From positions 1 to 64,000 of the forward strand of contig CAUYLG010047068.1 in the NCBI GenBank assembly GCA_963573385.1: a stretch of 64,000 nucleotides of DNA, in the 5' to 3' direction. Within the stretch, counting starts at the first letter, position 1. The number at the start of each line of letters is the position of its first letter. This document shows, one piece after another, positions 61,985 through 64,000 of this stretch. Position numbers and translations under genes: made by a program. The notes under the pieces were generated by a model, which worked only from the letters and a program-made list of their open reading frames with translations, was not told the origin of the DNA and searched no databases. The stretch comes from Cacajao melanocephalus. Taxonomy: Eukaryota > Chordata > Mammalia > Primates > Pitheciidae.

Positions 61985-63790
61985 AAGCTCATTGAGGACT
62001 TGTAATATACCTGTTTTTAAGTTAGCATACAACACGGCATAGGGAAAGAATCCAATAAATATATTTATTTTTTGAATACATAAATGATTGGTCAAGAACC
62101 AGTGTTTCCTCTTCTCTTTTACCCTTTTATGTAGAATTCAGTTAAGCCTCAAATAGTGTCTGTCATCTTTCCGAGTATTCTGAATTTGAATTTTCAGGCT
62201 AGGCCATTGTATCCATTTACTTCAAAAACAGTATAAGGCACTATATTTTCCAATAATCCACATGTACATCACTGAAAATCAGAACTCCATCTGTGTGTTT
62301 AGATACTTAGGATTCGCTCCTACTGTGTTTGTATTTATCTGTTTTTTTTTTTTGTTGTTGTTGTTGAATCATTTTCCATGCTGCCACGTAGTCTATGATA
62401 ATTTATATTTGCTATAAGATATTTAACTGAGTAAATGTGTCATGTTTTATTTACATATTTTCCTATTACTGGGAAAAAAGTTTAAATATAATTATTTTAC
62501 ATAGGATTTTTTTCTCCAGAATAAATTCCCAGAAATGATATACCTGAATCCAAAGCCTAAGGACACATCATAAAACTTACAATAAATATTGCCAAATCAG
62601 CTTTCAAAGTTAATTTTCTAAATTACTTTGCCCTCAGAAATAGTTTAACATGTTTACTTTTTAGTAAATTTGCCAAAAATAGGGCATTATTGACATTTAA
62701 TAAAAAATAAAGTACTAAGTTTAAAATAGTACCCAATGTTTAAGTGTTCATTAGTTTAAAATAGAGAGGTAGAAAACCTTCAAATTTATCTTAATCATTT
62801 TATTTCCTTTAGAACACATTTTTGGACAGAAATGGTATCACCTCACTTTACATGGCCAAGCTACTCTTGCTATACAAAGGATTTTGAGTAAGCTTTCTTC
62901 AAAACTATTGCCCATCCCACTATTACTAGAACTTAGACTGAAGTAAAATATTTGATATTTAACATATGTGAATCTATATAGCAGCAGTCAGAAATTCTGG
63001 TGAACAACTAATTATCTTAGTTTTACATAATTGTGTAATTCTTTAAATGTTTTTTGTGTAAAATAACACCTACTGAATTGATTTCAACATTTAAGTTGAG
63101 ATCATTTACAAAAATGCATATTAGGTTTCAGAGATACCATATTCTTTATAGAAAAAGCACAGACACATGTGTAACGTTTTCTGAATGTAACAAATTGCCA
63201 TTGTTAACTGATGAATTAATATCAGTGAATCCTAATCTAGAACTTTCGTTAACAATTCATTTAGAGTTATCCATGTATCACCAGGGATCTAGGTTACTGA
63301 ATTTAGTGTTTGTATTGAAGTAATATTGAAACAAGAGAGGAAAGAGCCGAGATAGAATACACACAAATTAATTTATGATCCTGGCAATGACGCGAATCAG
63401 CCATAAGACATTAGATTTTTCTTGCCTAAAATTCTAACCAAAGCTTTCTTCCCTTATATAATTCACAGAGCTGTAGGGGGTTACAGTGTGGTACTGTTTA
63501 TGAAAAACTCTTTGTAACCTCTATGTGGATAAAGCATTGTTATTGAAAGTTTTAAAAATCATGAATTTTGAAGATAGCTACTAGCAAAAATCAGGTAATA
63601 TTATTTCTGTTTTTAGAAGCACATTGGTTCTGTGGCTACATCATCCTTATTTTTTAAAAAATGAGCTTCTCTGAAGTTAGTGTCAATATATAGCTAAATA
63701 TCTTATAACTTGAGTTGTACTACAGTAAATTTGGGGGAAAGATTAACTTCTAATAAACAACATAAAATTTACATTCATTTATTCGATTAG
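61985..63790. other. AT-rich sequence, nothing recognised
   Basis: About 1.8 kb. A T-run with TTG units lies at 62340-62366. The 89-codon frame at 63054-63323 shows no domain. Confidence 0.5.
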
Positions 63791-63794
63791 TAAA

Positions 63795-63960
63795 AAAAAA
63801 AATTAGAGTACCTATGTAGGTACTGGGGATATACAATGAGCATAACATGAAAAATTCCCTGTTCTTATGAAATTCACATTCTGGTGACCTGAAAATTTAA
63901 AAAAATTAAGAGAACAGTGCTAAAAATGGGTCTAGCAGATTCTACAGGAATATAGAAGAA
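63795..63960 (-). mobile_element. Probable L2 3' end
   Basis: 'gagtacctatgtaggtactggggatatacaatgagcataac', then 'cttatgaaattcacattctggtgac', resembles the reverse complement of the L2 3' terminus. Confidence 0.5.
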
Positions 63961-64000
63961 TTGCATATTACTGGAAAATGTAACAAGATTAGCCAGTCTG

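Overview
This is a primate nuclear DNA window, most likely human. It holds many Alu elements (several with recognisable target-site duplications), a 3' end of a primate-age L1, THE1/MST-type LTRs, and older mammalian MIR, L2 and L1M fragments in an AT-rich background. I found no host protein-coding gene, no convincing exon and no structured RNA gene. The longest open frames are mostly Alu or L1 sense or antisense reading, or chance frames. The window reads as intergenic sequence or the inside of a very long intron.

Layout. 1-7 kb: an L1 3' end running in from the left edge, mostly unclassified AT-rich DNA with a perfect 20-bp hairpin, an Alu, then the 5' half of an older L1 (ORF1 to endonuclease region) with an L2 tail behind it. 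10-15 kb: an alternating purine-pyrimidine tract, then stacked ancient L1 pieces, including an L1 that appears to lack ORF2 (HAL1-like) and carries three TTCN3GAA motifs 21 bp apart. 17-19 kb: an ERVL-type solo LTR with a perfect 5-bp target-site duplication, and a short GC-rich retrocopy of an mRNA 3' end with a polyadenylation signal. 22-31 kb: a solo MSTA-type LTR, mostly low-complexity AT-rich DNA, and MIR and L2 relics. 32-42 kb: Alus with long microsatellites at or near their tails, a 27-unit TG repeat, and a moderately GC-rich non-repetitive island near 38.7-39.1 kb. 41-53 kb: LTR-rich, with two THE1/MST-type solo LTRs and a cluster of MLT1-like LTRs that includes an LTR-internal-LTR-LTR array at 49.5-52.4 kb. 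56-60 kb: a nest in which an ancient repeat is split by an L1M, which is itself interrupted by an Alu. 60-64 kb: one more Alu, a MIR, a 186-bp hAT-like DNA transposon with target-site duplication, and an L2 relic.

No genes work together here. The content is the layered record of retrotransposition and small template-switch or duplication events. Family names come from remembered consensus similarity, not a database search; exact subfamilies should be treated as provisional. I did not find evidence for a new biological system. The best leads are the phased GAS-like triplet, the E-box tandem duplication next to the MLT1-like LTR, the hairpins of template-switch type, and the unidentified retrocopy.
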